DNA from: Pseudomonas capeferrum
GTDB taxonomy: Bacteria; Pseudomonadota; Gammaproteobacteria; Pseudomonadales; Pseudomonadaceae
Reading direction: 5' to 3'
DNA: 64,000 nt
Assembly (NCBI RefSeq): GCF_000731675.1
Contig: NZ_JMIT01000001.1
Coordinates: 2,417,714 to 2,481,713 of the forward strand
In this document: in pieces, positions 9,047 to 19,000 of the stretch
Numbering within the stretch: the stretch's first letter is position 1
How the letters are laid out: every line of letters starts with the position of its first letter
Position numbers and translations under genes: made by a program
Notes under the pieces: generated by a model
Told to the model about the DNA's origin: nothing
The model's input: the letters and a program-made list of their open reading frames with translations, nothing else
Databases searched by the model: none

Positions 9047-9806
9047 CGGGGTGGTCCAGGTCGATGGACATATCCGCTGGCGCCGAGTGCAGGGAATGGT
9101 CGTGAAGCTGGTCGAACAACTGCGCCACGGCCTTCTCGATACGCGTCTCCATGCTGGCGTCGATGCGGCTGTGCGCCGTCTCGATGCGGCAGCCACCCGG
9201 CAGCAGGGCTTCGTCTTCAAGCAGGCGCCAGTTTTCTTCATGGCGTTCGCGCAAGGCCTTGGCCAGTTCGAAATCCTGGGGGTTGAGATGGATGCGGATG
9301 TTGTCGGCGCCCATCGGCAGCAGCTTGAGGGCTTCGCGCAGCACCTGGGTGATCTGGCTGGAGTCATTGCGCAACTCGCGGCCGATCACCTGGCGGGTCA
9401 TGTGCGCGACCAGGTGCACCAGGGTTTTCTCGATGTGCGTGTCCTGTTCGGCAATGGGCTCCATCAGGTTCGCCATCAACTGCTCGAGGCTGCCCAGCTT
9501 GGCTGCCAGGGCCTGTTCGGCCTCCTGGCGCACCTTCAGCTGGGTGCTGTGAAAGCCCTCGCGCTCACCGGTGGCGAAGCCTTCGTTGTAGGCCTCCTGG
9601 CGAATCGCTTCGAGTTCTTCGAGGGTAAGCGGCTGGACTTCTTCCAGCGGTACCTCCTCGACTTCTTCCTCGATGGCTACCGGTTCCGGCTCAGGCTCGG
9701 GTTGCGGCTCAGGCTGCGGGTCGAAGCTGGGAAGCGCCCAGACGTCGACGCCCTCGAGGTCGCGGGCGCGAATCAGGTCGCTGGGGTGGTGCTCTTTGCT
9801 GGACAT
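9036..9806 (-). CDS. fliH: FliH, negative regulator of FliI
   Basis: FliH dimers bind FliI and FliN and deliver the ATPase to the C ring. The 256-residue product has a Glu/Pro-rich N-terminal stretch with tandem [13 protein letters not shown] repeats (about residues 32-45). A long helix follows ([20 protein letters not shown]), then a C-terminal V-ATPase subunit E-like domain ([35 protein letters not shown]). It overlaps fliI and is separated from fliG by an unusual REP pair. Confidence 0.94.
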   Translation of the reverse strand: MSSKEHHPSDLIRARDLEGVDVWALPSFDPQPEPQPEPEPEPVAIEEEVEEVPLEEVQPLTLEELEAIRQEAYNEGFATGEREGFHSTQLKVRQEAEQALAAKLGSLEQLMANLMEPIAEQDTHIEKTLVHLVAHMTRQVIGRELRNDSSQITQVLREALKLLPMGADNIRIHLNPQDFELAKALRERHEENWRLLEDEALLPGGCRIETAHSRIDASMETRIEKAVAQLFDQLHDHSLHSAPADMSIDLDHPDAP

Positions 9807-9848
9807 GTTCTCAGGTACTCAAAAACCATCTGCAAGCAACGCGGCCCC

Positions 9849-9969
9849 GTGTAGGAGCGGCCTTGCGTCGCGAAAGGGCTGCGAAGCGGCCCCTGGATTT
9901 CAGCGTCGCAACCTATATCGCCGGGTCCGCTCTGCGGCCCTTTCGCGACGCAAGGCCGCTCCTACACGA
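9849..9969. repeat. REP pair (BIME) between fliG and fliH
   Basis: Two REP units in inverted orientation face each other. The left arm begins GTGTAGGAGCGGCCTTGCGT, and the right arm ends with its complement. Inner arms contain CGAAAGGG / CCCTTTCG. This is the P. putida type of REP. It occupies nearly the whole gap between fliG and fliH, inside an operon. Confidence 0.9.
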
Positions 9970-9976
9970 GGATGGA

Positions 9977-10996
9977 TCAGATCATTTCCTCGGCGCCCTT
10001 GCCACCAAGCACGATCTCGCCAGCCTCGGCCATGCGGCGAGCGATGGTGAGGATTTCCTTCTGCGCCGTTTCCACGTCGCTGACCCGCACCGGCCCCTTG
10101 GCCTCCAGGTCGTCGCGCAGCAGTTCCGAGGCACGCTTGGACATGTTCTTGAAGATCTTGTCCTTGACCCGCTCGTCGGCGCCCTTGAGCGACACCACCA
10201 GTACGTCGGAGGACACCTCGCGCAACAGCGCCTGGATACCGCGGTCGTCGACATCGGCCAGGTTGTTGAAGACGAACATCAGGTCTTCGATCTGCTCCGA
10301 CAGGTCGTTGTCGACCTCGCGGATCGAGTCCATCAGCGCACCTTCCACCGAGCTGTCGAGGAAGTTCATGATGTCAGCGGCACGCTTGATACCACCCAAG
10401 GTGGTCCGCGCGGCATTGGAGTTGCCCGAGAACTGCTTCTCGAGAATCTGGTTCAGCTCCTTGAGCGCTGCCGGTTGCACGGTGTTGAGCGAAGATACGC
10501 GCAGGATGATATCCAACCGCACCTTGTGGTCGAAGTTGCTCAGCACTTCACCGGCCTGGTCAGGGTCCAGGTAGGCGACCACGATGGCCTGGATCTGCGG
10601 GTGCTCGTAGCGGATCACATCGGCCACGGCACGCGGCTCCATCCACTTGAGGCTGTCCAGGCCGCTGGTGTTGCCGCCCAGCAGGATGCGGTCGATCAGG
10701 CCGTTGGCCTTGTCTTCGCCCAGGGCCTGGTTGAGCATCTTGCGGATATAACCGTCGGAGCCCACGCCCAGGCTGGTCTGGTCGCCAACGATGTCGACGA
10801 ACTCGCTCATCACCTGCTCGACCTGGTCGCGGTGCACGTTGCCCATCTGCGCCATGGCCACACCCACCCGCTGCACTTCCTTGGGCCCCATGTGCCGCAG
10901 AACCTGGGCAGCATCGGTTTCGCCCAGCGAGAGCAGGAGGATCGCCGCTTTGTCGACACGGCTCAGCTTGGCGGTAACGGCTCGGTTATCACTCAT
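9977..10996 (-). CDS. fliG: FliG, flagellar motor switch protein
   Basis: FliG connects the MS ring to the C ring and carries the charged torque helix that meets the stator. The 339-residue product shows the N-terminal FliF-binding part (KLSRVDKAAILLLSLGE), the middle-domain EHPQ motif (RYEHPQIQAIVVAYL), and the C-terminal torque region (LMFVFNNLADVDDRGIQALL, with charged residues in SLKGADERVKDKIFKNMSKR). It overlaps fliF by eight bases, consistent with coupled translation. Confidence 0.97.
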   Translation of the reverse strand: MSDNRAVTAKLSRVDKAAILLLSLGETDAAQVLRHMGPKEVQRVGVAMAQMGNVHRDQVEQVMSEFVDIVGDQTSLGVGSDGYIRKMLNQALGEDKANGLIDRILLGGNTSGLDSLKWMEPRAVADVIRYEHPQIQAIVVAYLDPDQAGEVLSNFDHKVRLDIILRVSSLNTVQPAALKELNQILEKQFSGNSNAARTTLGGIKRAADIMNFLDSSVEGALMDSIREVDNDLSEQIEDLMFVFNNLADVDDRGIQALLREVSSDVLVVSLKGADERVKDKIFKNMSKRASELLRDDLEAKGPVRVSDVETAQKEILTIARRMAEAGEIVLGGKGAEEMI

Positions 10997-12767
10997 CGGC
11001 GTTGATCCAGTCTTTCACGACCTGGGCCACGCGGCCCGGGTCTTCGGCCACCAGGCCTTTGATTGCGTTGAGCTGTGCCTCGTAACCCTCGCTCGGGCTT
11101 GGCAACAGAATGCTTGTCGGGCCACCCAGACTGACGCGGTCGTTGGCCAGTTCGCCATCCAGACCGATCATGCCGCCCAGCTCCATGTCGCTATCCGAGG
11201 CAGCCTGCTTGCCGCCCCCGGTGATGTTGTTGAGCACCGGCCGCAGTACGCCGAACACCAGCACCAGGATGAACACTACGCCCAGCACTTGCTTGACGAT
11301 GTCCCAGAACCACGGCTGCTGATAGAAGGCGATGTCGGCGATTTCTTCGCCACGGTCGGCGGCGAACGGCACGTTGATTACCGTCACGCTGTCGCCGCGG
11401 CTGGCATCGAAGCCGACCGCGTCCTGCACCAGGCGGGTAAAGCGCGCCAAGTCCTCGGCGCCCCACGGCGCACGGGTGGCTTCGCCGCTAGCAGGGTCGA
11501 CCTTGAGCTGGTCGTCGACCACCACCGCTACCGACAGGCGGGTCATGCGGCCCTGCTGCTGACGGGTGTGGCTGATGGAGCGGTCCAGCTCGAAGTTCTT
11601 GGTGCTCTGCTGACGCTTGTCCGACGGGTACGGCGCGAGCATTGGCTGGCCGGTGGCCGGGTCCATGATCTGCTGGCCGTTGGCATCCACCAGCGGTTGG
11701 CCAGGCTGGATGGCAGGGGCCGGGGTGGCGGCTGCGGCGGTGGTTTGCGGCGCGGAGGCAGCACCCGGTGGCTGGTTGCTCAGTGCACCCGGCACGCCTT
11801 GTGGGCCCTGGCTGCTGGCGCGCTGCTCGTCGACCGACTGCTCGCTGCGCAGCGCCGGCTGGTCCGGGTTGAACTGCTCGGACGTCGATTCCACCGCACT
11901 GAAGTCCAGGTCGGCGGACACTTCGGCCTTGTAGCGGTCATTGCCCAACACCGGCTGCAGGATATTGTGCACGCGCTGGGTGAGCATGCTTTCCATGCGG
12001 CGGCTGTAGTCGAACTGCTTGCCCGCCATGGTCAGGGCGGTGTCCTGCAACTGCTCGGACAGCAGGTTGCCCTTCTGGTCGACGACGGTGACTTGCGACT
12101 TGTCCAGCTCTGGCACGCTGGTGGCGACCAGGTTGACGATCGCCATCACCTGCCCGGCTTCCAGCGCGCGGCCTGGGTACAATTCGACCAGTACCGAGGC
12201 GCTGGGCTTGCGTTCGTCACGCACGAACACCGAGCTTTTCGGGATCGCCAGGTGCACGCGTGCGCCCTTGACGTTGTTCAGGCTGGACACTGTGCGCGCC
12301 AGTTCACCTTCGAGGCTGCGGCGATAGCGGGTGGCCTCCATGAACTGGCTGGTGCCCAGGCCCTGCTCCTTGTCGAGCAGTTCGAAACCGACATTGCCAT
12401 CGCTCGGTGCCACGCCTGCGGCCGCCAGTTTCAGGCGCGCACGGGAGAGGTCGTCGGCCTTGACCAGCAGAGCGCCGGAATTGGGCTCGACGTTGTAGGG
12501 AATGTCTGCAGCGGCCAGGGTTTCCATGACCTGCTTGGTGTCCATGCCCGACAGGCTGCCGTACAGCGGCCGGTAGTCGGGCTGTTGCGACCACAGCACC
12601 ACGGCAAAGCCGATGGCCACGCTCGCGGCCAAGCCGACCATGAGACCGACCTGACGCAGCATGGGCATCTGCGAGATGTTTTCCAGAAACGCCATACCGA
12701 ACAGCGGCGGCTTGGACGCTGGCTGGCCGCTCTTGGCGGGGGCGTTGTCGACGACTGCTTCAGCCAT
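10989..12767 (-). CDS. fliF: FliF, flagellar MS-ring protein
   Basis: FliF forms the membrane MS ring on which the basal body is built. The 592-residue product has two transmembrane helices: one near residues 37-57 (QVGLMVGLAASVAIGFAVVL) and one near 460-480 (WDIVKQVLGVVFILVLVFGV). Between them is the YscJ/FliF periplasmic region (YRPLYGSLSGMDTKQVMETL, then FELLDKEQGLGTSQFMEATR). The C terminus is the FliG-binding tail (VAQVVKDWINADE). It follows fliE and overlaps fliG. Confidence 0.97.
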   Translation of the reverse strand: MAEAVVDNAPAKSGQPASKPPLFGMAFLENISQMPMLRQVGLMVGLAASVAIGFAVVLWSQQPDYRPLYGSLSGMDTKQVMETLAAADIPYNVEPNSGALLVKADDLSRARLKLAAAGVAPSDGNVGFELLDKEQGLGTSQFMEATRYRRSLEGELARTVSSLNNVKGARVHLAIPKSSVFVRDERKPSASVLVELYPGRALEAGQVMAIVNLVATSVPELDKSQVTVVDQKGNLLSEQLQDTALTMAGKQFDYSRRMESMLTQRVHNILQPVLGNDRYKAEVSADLDFSAVESTSEQFNPDQPALRSEQSVDEQRASSQGPQGVPGALSNQPPGAASAPQTTAAAATPAPAIQPGQPLVDANGQQIMDPATGQPMLAPYPSDKRQQSTKNFELDRSISHTRQQQGRMTRLSVAVVVDDQLKVDPASGEATRAPWGAEDLARFTRLVQDAVGFDASRGDSVTVINVPFAADRGEEIADIAFYQQPWFWDIVKQVLGVVFILVLVFGVLRPVLNNITGGGKQAASDSDMELGGMIGLDGELANDRVSLGGPTSILLPSPSEGYEAQLNAIKGLVAEDPGRVAQVVKDWINADE

Positions 12768-12782
12768 GGGTTACGTCCGTCC

Positions 12783-13115
12783 TCAAACCGGCATCTGCAT
12801 GATGTCCTGGTACGCCTGGACCAGCTTGTTGCGCACCTGGGTCATCGCCTGCATGGAAACGCTGGCCTTTTGCGAAGCGATCATCACGTCGGTCAGGTCG
12901 ACGCCGCTCTTGCCAATCTCGAAGGCGTTGGCCAGCTGGGTGGAGGCCTGCTGGGTCTCATGCACCTTGCCGATGGCCTGGCCGAGCATGTCGGCAAAGC
13001 TGCTCTGGCCCGGCGCCAGCTCAGGCGCGGCGGACACCTTGGGCAACGACATGGCGTCGGCCTGCATGGCCCGCATGTCCAGCATCAGACGATTGAATTC
13101 AACACCTTGGCTCAT
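12783..13115 (-). CDS. fliE: FliE, MS-ring/rod junction protein
   Basis: FliE joins the MS ring to the proximal rod. The start at ATG 13115 ([10 protein letters not shown]) gives 110 residues, the usual length, and has GAGAAGG just before it. A longer frame to 13151 would run through the leader hairpin. The C-terminal family motif is present ([19 protein letters not shown], then [17 protein letters not shown]). It heads the fliEFGHIJ operon behind a near-perfect RpoN promoter. Confidence 0.96.
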   Translation of the reverse strand: MSQGVEFNRLMLDMRAMQADAMSLPKVSAAPELAPGQSSFADMLGQAIGKVHETQQASTQLANAFEIGKSGVDLTDVMIASQKASVSMQAMTQVRNKLVQAYQDIMQMPV

Positions 13116-13133
13116 GACCTTCTCTCTCCGGCG

Positions 13134-13160
13134 GCCGCATTTTTTTGACACTCATGCGGC
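13134..13160 (-). other. Hairpin in the fliE 5' leader
   Basis: Arms GCCGCAT and ATGCGGC (13134-13140 and 13154-13160) flank a T-rich loop. The hairpin falls between the predicted transcription start (about 13165) and the fliE ribosome binding site, so it would be in the fliE leader RNA. Confidence 0.4.
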
Positions 13161-13176
13161 GGATAGCTCGTGTAAA

Positions 13177-13191
13177 GCAACAAAGGTGCCA
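13177..13191 (-). promoter_or_regulatory. RpoN promoter for fliE operon
   Basis: The minus strand reads TGGCAC-CTTTG-TTGC, a full match to the sigma-54 consensus. It lies 62-76 bases before the fliE ATG. FleR- and RpoN-dependent transcription of fliEFGHIJ is established in P. aeruginosa. Confidence 0.88.
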
Positions 13192-13221
13192 GCCTTGCCA
13201 CCCTTCTGATTTAACGCGCCG

Positions 13222-13338
13222 TTGTAGGAGCGGCCTTGTGTCGCGAATGGGGCGCGCAGCGGCCCCAGGTTCTGTTGCGCAGCAAAAATCGCCGGGGCCG
13301 CTACGCGCCCCATTCGCGACACAAGGCCGCTCCTACAA
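13222..13338. repeat. REP pair (BIME) between fliE and fleR
   Basis: Two inverted REP units have outer arms TTGTAGGAGCGGCCTTGTGT and its complement, and inner arms GGGGCGCG / CGCGCCCC. It lies between the fleR stop and the fliE promoter, a common REP position after an operon end. Confidence 0.9.
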
Positions 13339-13373
13339 AGGCCGCACCCGACATAACCCGCACCTGCGGCTTA

Positions 13374-14738
13374 TCAGCCAAAAAGGCTGGCCTCGACGTC
13401 AAACCCGGCATCGCGCATTTGTGCCAGCTTGTAACGCAAGGTGCGCGGGCTGATACCCAGCCGCTCGGCGGCCTCCTTGCGGCGGCCACGCTCGGCGCGC
13501 AAGGTGTCGATGATGGTCTGGTACTCATGGCGGCGCAGGTCATCACCCAGGCCACCCACCTCGACCGCCACTTCGGGCAATGAAGGCGCCGCGCCCGCCG
13601 ACAATGGAATGGCGCCGGCCAGACAAAAATCCGCCGCCTCGATCACCCCGCCCTGCTGCAGGATCAACGCCCGCTGCAAGGCGTTGTCCAGTTCGCGCAC
13701 GTTACCCGGCCAGGCATACGCCTGCAGGCAGGCCCGCGCTTCGGCAGACAAGCGCACCGGCGCATGCTTCATCTTGCCGACATGGCGGGCCAGCAGGCGT
13801 TCGGCCAGTTGCAGGATGTCGCCCTTGCGCTCGCGCAACGGGCACCAGGCCAGGGGGAACACCGACAATCGGTAATACAGGTCTTCACGGAACCGCCCCG
13901 CTGCCACTTCGCCCGCCAGATCGCGGTTGGTGGTGGCCAGCACGCGGATGTCCAGGCTGATCGGCTTGCGCCCGCCTACCCGCTCCACCTCACGCTCCTG
14001 CAACACCCGCAACAGCTTGGCCTGCAACGTCAGCGGCATCTCGGAGATTTCGTCGAGCAGCAAGGTGCCGCCCTCGGCCTGCTCGAACTTGCCGGCCTGG
14101 GCCGCGATGGCGCCGGTGAAAGCGCCCTTCTCATGGCCAAACAAGGTGGCTTCGAGCATGTTGTCGGGGATCGCCGCGCAGTTGATCGCCACGAAGGGCT
14201 GGGCTGCCCGCGGGGACTGCTGGTGAATGAAGCGTGCCAGCACTTCCTTGCCGGTACCCGACTCACCCGAGATCAGCACCGTCGAGTCGCTGCGCGCCAC
14301 GCGCGCGGCCAGCTCCAGCAATTGTCGGCTGGCCGGCTCACAGGCTACCGGCCCCTCCTCGTCCACCGCACTCACGCGCCCGGCAGCATGGCGCTGCACC
14401 AAACACAGCAGCGCCTTGGGCTCGAACGGCTTGACCAGGTAATCGGCTGCGCCCTGGCGCATCGCTTCCACGGCACGTTCCACCGCAGCATGCGCGGTCA
14501 TCAGCAACACCGGCAGTTGCGGCTGCTGGCGGCGCAACTGCGCCAGCAACTGATGCCCATCCATACCCGGCATGTTCACGTCACTGACCACCAGGCTGAA
14601 GGCCTCGCTCAGCACAGCCTCCAGTGCCTCTTCGGCACTGCCCACGGCGCGGTAGGCGAAACCGCCGATTTCCAGGGTATCGCCGAGCGCCTGGCGTAAC
14701 ACGCGGTCATCCTCGACCAGCAGCACCTTGATGGTCAT
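13374..14738 (-). CDS. fleR: FleR, sigma-54-dependent flagellar response regulator
   Basis: FleR is the NtrC-type activator of mid-class flagellar genes (basal body and hook) and works with RpoN. The 454-residue product has a receiver domain with phosphoacceptor Asp53 (VVSDVNMPGMDGHQLL). Its AAA+ domain carries Walker [14 protein letters not shown], the sigma-54 contact loop [14 protein letters not shown] and Walker B GGTLLLDEISEMP. A C-terminal Fis-type helix-turn-helix follows (RKEAAERLGISPRTLRYKL). Its start overlaps the fleS stop by four bases, so the pair is co-translated. Confidence 0.96.
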   Translation of the reverse strand: MTIKVLLVEDDRVLRQALGDTLEIGGFAYRAVGSAEEALEAVLSEAFSLVVSDVNMPGMDGHQLLAQLRRQQPQLPVLLMTAHAAVERAVEAMRQGAADYLVKPFEPKALLCLVQRHAAGRVSAVDEEGPVACEPASRQLLELAARVARSDSTVLISGESGTGKEVLARFIHQQSPRAAQPFVAINCAAIPDNMLEATLFGHEKGAFTGAIAAQAGKFEQAEGGTLLLDEISEMPLTLQAKLLRVLQEREVERVGGRKPISLDIRVLATTNRDLAGEVAAGRFREDLYYRLSVFPLAWCPLRERKGDILQLAERLLARHVGKMKHAPVRLSAEARACLQAYAWPGNVRELDNALQRALILQQGGVIEAADFCLAGAIPLSAGAAPSLPEVAVEVGGLGDDLRRHEYQTIIDTLRAERGRRKEAAERLGISPRTLRYKLAQMRDAGFDVEASLFG

Positions 14739-15955
14739 CCGTGCGCCTCCGCCAGTTGCCCATCGATCAACGGCAGCTCGACTCGCACGCAGGTGCCGCG
14801 CCCGACCTTGGAACGCACGCTGAGCGTACCCTGGTGCGCCCGCACCACGGCCTTGACCACGGCCAGGCCCAGGCCGGTGCCGGTGGCCTTGGTGGTCAGG
14901 AACGGCTCGCCCAGGCGGCCTAGCACGTCGGCGTCGATACCGCTGCCGGCGTCACTCACGCACAGGTGCAACACCTGCTGGCGACGGAACACGTGCACCT
15001 TGAGCCGCGCCGGCGCCTCGCTCGCTTGCAGGGCATTCTCGATCAGGTTGAGCATGGCGCCGACCAAGGTGTCGCGGTTGCACAGCAGCTCGCCCAGGTG
15101 GCTGTCGCACTGCCAACGCACGGCATGCCCTTGCACGTGCGACTGCGCGGCCTGCTGCAAGGCCTGGAACAGCCCTTTGGGGCTCACCCGATCGCCGAGC
15201 GGCAGCTCGCCACGGGCGAACACCAACATGTCGCGCACCTGGTGCTCCAGCTCGTGCAGGCGCTCCTTCAAGGTACCGGCGAAGCGCTGGCGGGTTTCCA
15301 CGCTCAGGTCTTGCTCGCTATCGGCCAGGTGGCTGGCGTAGAGCATGGCTGCCGACAGGGGCGTGCGGATCTGATGGGCCAGCGAGGCGACCATGCGCCC
15401 CAGCGACGACAAGCGCTCGTGGCGAGCCAACTGGTCTTGCAGGCGACGGGTTTCTGTCAGGTCGTTGAGCAGCACCAACTGGCCGGGCTCGGCATCCAGC
15501 GAGCGGGTGGCGATGGACAGGCGGCGGCCGTCGCGCAGCGAGACTTCATGGCCGTCGTCCTTGCGCGGGGCGAAGCTGCGGGCAATCACCTGGCGCCACA
15601 GCTCGCCGATCAGCGGCTCGCCGAGCAGTTCGCAGGCGGCCGGGTTGGCTTCGCGCACCAGGCCGTGGCCATCGATCACGATCACCCCGCCGGGCAGCAG
15701 GTCCAGCAGGTTCTGCAGGCGGTTGGCCAGGCGTTCCTTTTCGCTGAGTTCGGCGATGCGCTGGGCGCTGACCACCGCCAGCTCGCCCTTCAGTTCGCTG
15801 ACCCGCGCTTCAAGCAGGCTGTAGGACTGGCTCAGCTGGCTGGAGACCTGGTTGAACAGGGCGAAGGCTTGCTCGACACCCTGTCGGCTTTCCTGCTCGA
15901 TCAGGGCATGCCCCTGCGGATCGGGGGCTCGGGAAACGTGGGCGGCCTGGGGCAT
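14735..15955 (-). CDS. fleS: FleS, flagellar sensor histidine kinase
   Basis: FleS is the soluble kinase partner of FleR. The 406-residue product has no transmembrane segment. It contains an N-terminal coiled coil, a PAS domain (about residues 80-165; LLPGGVIVIDGHGLVREANP), a HisKA phosphoacceptor site (MVASLAHQIRTPLSAAML) and a HATPase domain with the N, G1 and G2 boxes (MLNLIENALQAS, VSDAGSGID, GTGLGLAVVKAVV). It is preceded by an RpoN-type promoter of its own, between it and the sugar island. Confidence 0.95.
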   Translation of the reverse strand: MPQAAHVSRAPDPQGHALIEQESRQGVEQAFALFNQVSSQLSQSYSLLEARVSELKGELAVVSAQRIAELSEKERLANRLQNLLDLLPGGVIVIDGHGLVREANPAACELLGEPLIGELWRQVIARSFAPRKDDGHEVSLRDGRRLSIATRSLDAEPGQLVLLNDLTETRRLQDQLARHERLSSLGRMVASLAHQIRTPLSAAMLYASHLADSEQDLSVETRQRFAGTLKERLHELEHQVRDMLVFARGELPLGDRVSPKGLFQALQQAAQSHVQGHAVRWQCDSHLGELLCNRDTLVGAMLNLIENALQASEAPARLKVHVFRRQQVLHLCVSDAGSGIDADVLGRLGEPFLTTKATGTGLGLAVVKAVVRAHQGTLSVRSKVGRGTCVRVELPLIDGQLAEAHG

Positions 15956-16009
15956 CGTGCTCTCTCGCGTGGCTGACCGTCATAAAAACGGTATGTTGCC
16001 AGCGGTGTA

Positions 16010-16024
16010 GCAATAGCCGTGCCG
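16010..16024 (-). promoter_or_regulatory. RpoN promoter for fleSR
   Basis: The minus strand reads CGGCAC-GGCTA-TTGC, with only the first consensus base changed and correct GG-N10-GC spacing. It is 55-69 bases before the fleS ATG. FleQ/RpoN control of fleSR is known in P. aeruginosa. Confidence 0.78.
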
Positions 16025-16048
16025 AAGATGGGGATTTTCGGATGCGCT

Positions 16049-16079
16049 GCCTCCCTCGCCCGCAATGGGCGAGGGAGGC
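16049..16079 (-). terminator. Stem-loop at the end of the sugar island operon
   Basis: A 13-bp perfect stem (GCCTCCCTCGCCC and its complement, 16049-16061 and 16067-16079) has a 5-base loop and starts ten bases past the stop of the giant glycosyltransferase gene. No T-run follows directly, so it may end transcription only in part, or protect the 3' end of the RNA. Confidence 0.5.
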
Positions 16080-16088
16080 CAGCCAGGC

Positions 16089-19000
16089 TCAATCCGGCAG
16101 CCAGGCCTTGCGCCAGTGATTCAGGTTGTCGCCTTCGAGCATCCAGCCGCCCTGCACCGCATCGCGCAGTGCATCACCCGCCTTCGCCGTCGCATCCAGG
16201 TCGGCAAGGTGCATGCGGATGGCCTCTACCCAGCTACGGAAACGGTTCTTCACCAGGGTGACCGGCAAGTCGCTGTAGCCCTGATAGCAACGTACGTCGC
16301 TGGCGATCACCGGGAAACCACAGGCGCCGTACTCCAGCAGGCGCAGGTTGCTCTTGCACTCGTTGAACAGGTTCTGCTCGACGGGCGCCAGGGCCAGGTC
16401 CAGGTTCATTCTGGCCAGCGCCGCGGGGTAGTGTTCAAAGGCAATGCCTTGGTGGAACTCATGCACATAAGGCCGCAGCTTATCCGGGCACATGCCGAAG
16501 AACACCCACTCCACCTCGTTGGCCAGCTCCCTGACCACGTCCGCGATCACTTCCAGGTCGCCCGTGTGGCTTGCGCCGCCCGCCCAGCCGACACGCGGTT
16601 TGCGCGACTGCCGGCGCTGGGCGTTGAGGCCTTTCCAGTAGCGGGTATCCAGCGTGTTGTGTACCACCCGGATATCGTCATGCAGGCCGGCAAAGGCCTC
16701 GGCCAGCGGCTGCGAAGAGACGACAAAGCGGTCCACATAGGCCAGGCCGCGACGTATGGAGCGCAGAATGTCCTTGGGCATGTGCGCCCTGTGTACGCTC
16801 TTGATCGGCAGGTTGGGCAGATAGTCGTCCAGCTCGAAGACCTTGAAGGCCTGCGAAAACGCGCGCATCCGGCGTATGTGCTCAATCTGCTCGTCGCCCA
16901 CCTGGCGCTGCAGGACGATGCTGTCCGGCTGGTAACGCTCCAGTTCGCCTGGTGCCAGGTGATTCCACGACAGCAGCCCCTCGGCCAGCCCCTCGCGGCT
17001 GAGCGCATCGAGCGGCTGGATGACCCGGTAGTTGCCACAACCCTGCCTGTCCGCCGCATGGGCCAGGATCGTCGGCAGCGGCTTCCAGGACGACAGCGGT
17101 CGCCAGCTCAGCTGGGTGGGCGCCAGGCCGAAGCCATTGGTGGACGACAGCGAGAAGTTCGGGTTGTAGAACGGGTCTCGCGCCAGTGCCGGCAGCCAGC
17201 GGGCATACAAGGCGTCTTCTTCCTCGGTGCTGGCCGGCGTTGCCGCATCTTCGCTGAGCAGCAATTGCACACGCGGCGTCCACACGTTCAGGTAGCCGGC
17301 ACGGGACAGGCGCAGGCACAGATCGACATCCGCCCAGCGCTGCAGCTCGGGTGTCTCGTCGAAGCCACCCACCTCAAGGAACAGACCCTTGTTCACCAGC
17401 AAGCACTTGCCGCTCACTGCGACATAGTTCTGGTCGACCTGCAGCCGCTGCAGGTAGCCAGATGCATCCAGCGGCTGCCCGGCAAAGGCTTCGCCAACCG
17501 GGCCGTTCAGGCCGAGCACGAAACCGGCATGGCTGATGGTAGCGTCCCCCGCCACCAGCTTGGCCCCCACCACGCCGACTTCCTGGCGCACGCCATGGTT
17601 GAGCATCTGCTGCAACCAGTCGCTATCGAGCACCGCAGCGCCCTCGTCCAGCCACAGCAGGAACTCACCACGCGCCTGCTCGGCGGCCTGGTTGCGCATG
17701 TGCGCAGGCGCCATGCCGGCAGGGAAACGCAAGCAACGAATGGCATCGGTGCCGAGCTGGGCAACGCTATCGAGCCAGCTGCTCACTGCTGGGCCGGCAT
17801 CATTGCGCGCCAGCAGAAGCACCTCGTAGTTTCGATGGGGCGTCTTCTCCAGGATGGTTTCCATGCAACGCTGCGCCCGCTCCGTGCTGTTGCCCTGGAG
17901 CAGGATCAGGATGCTGACCGGCAAATCACCGGGGGCGCCGTAGTCGAGGTCATAACGCCCGGGCAGACGCGACTCGACGCGAGCCTGCGGAAAACCGCGT
18001 GCATGCAGATGGCGCTGAATGACCTCGCGCTCGTCCGGGCAGTCGCGCAGCGTCTGCGCATCGCTGATCAGCAACGGCTCGCTGATATGCCCCAGCCCCT
18101 CGAAACCGGCGGCCTCGATCAGGCGCAGGATGTACTCCAGCTCGAACGCCTGGCCTGCCTCCTGGCGGAAGCCGCCCATGTCCAGCCACACCTGACGGTT
18201 GAACAACCAGTGGCGTGACAGGCTCGCCGGCAAACTCAGAAGAAGATCAAGGTTGAGGTCAGGGCGCAGCGCAGCGCCCATTTCCGCGCCATCGCCACGC
18301 AAACCTTCATCACCATAAACGGCCCGACAGCCAGGCGCTGCCAGCAGATCAAGCGCGGCAATCAGCAGGCCGCTGGCAGTGAACTCAACGCCCGCCTCTA
18401 CCAGCATGAACCAGTCGAACTCACCCGCCAGCACTGCCTGGTTGAGCTGGTCGCTGAGGCTGGCGTCGCTCAAACGCAGGCACTGCAGTTTGCCCTGGGC
18501 CGAAGTTGCGGGTGCCTCCCCCGGCGTCAGCGCGATGACTTTCACTGTGGGGTAAAGGCAGTTATCGCTGCTCAAGCTTTGCAGCGATGCTTTCAAGGCA
18601 TCCGCATGCCCTTCAGCGTCCACCACGATGACCCCGATTACAGGCCCACCCTGATGGGCTTGCAGGCGCTGCCCGATCAGCCGGCTCTGCATGGCATCCG
18701 GAACGCGTTCGGCCAGCCAGTCTTGCAGTGTCAATGACTTGGGCTTTTCGCCCAGATGCTCCAGCATTTGCTGGCGCCCGCGCTTGACTTCATCGCTGCC
18801 ACAGTCGGCATGGCGTGCATACAACTCACGATACAGCGCAGGGTAATCTTGCAGTGCCTGCTCCGAACGTCGTGCAGGGGCATTGTCATCCCGGCGCATG
18901 CGCACTTGCACCGTCTCATCACGAACATGGTGGAAAGCGCTTCGAGCACATAAGTGCATGAGGAAGTCCCAATCCTCCAGACCTGTCAGTGATTCGTCGA

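Noticed and set aside
10791..13148. A 785-codon plus-strand frame opposite fliF and fliE
   Set aside because: It is a shadow of well-supported flagellar genes, lacks a ribosome binding site, and its composition is that of reverse-complement GC-rich code.
16065..18218. A 717-codon plus-strand frame opposite the giant glycosyltransferase
   Set aside because: The minus-strand product has clear transferase motifs; the plus-strand frame has none and ends arbitrarily.
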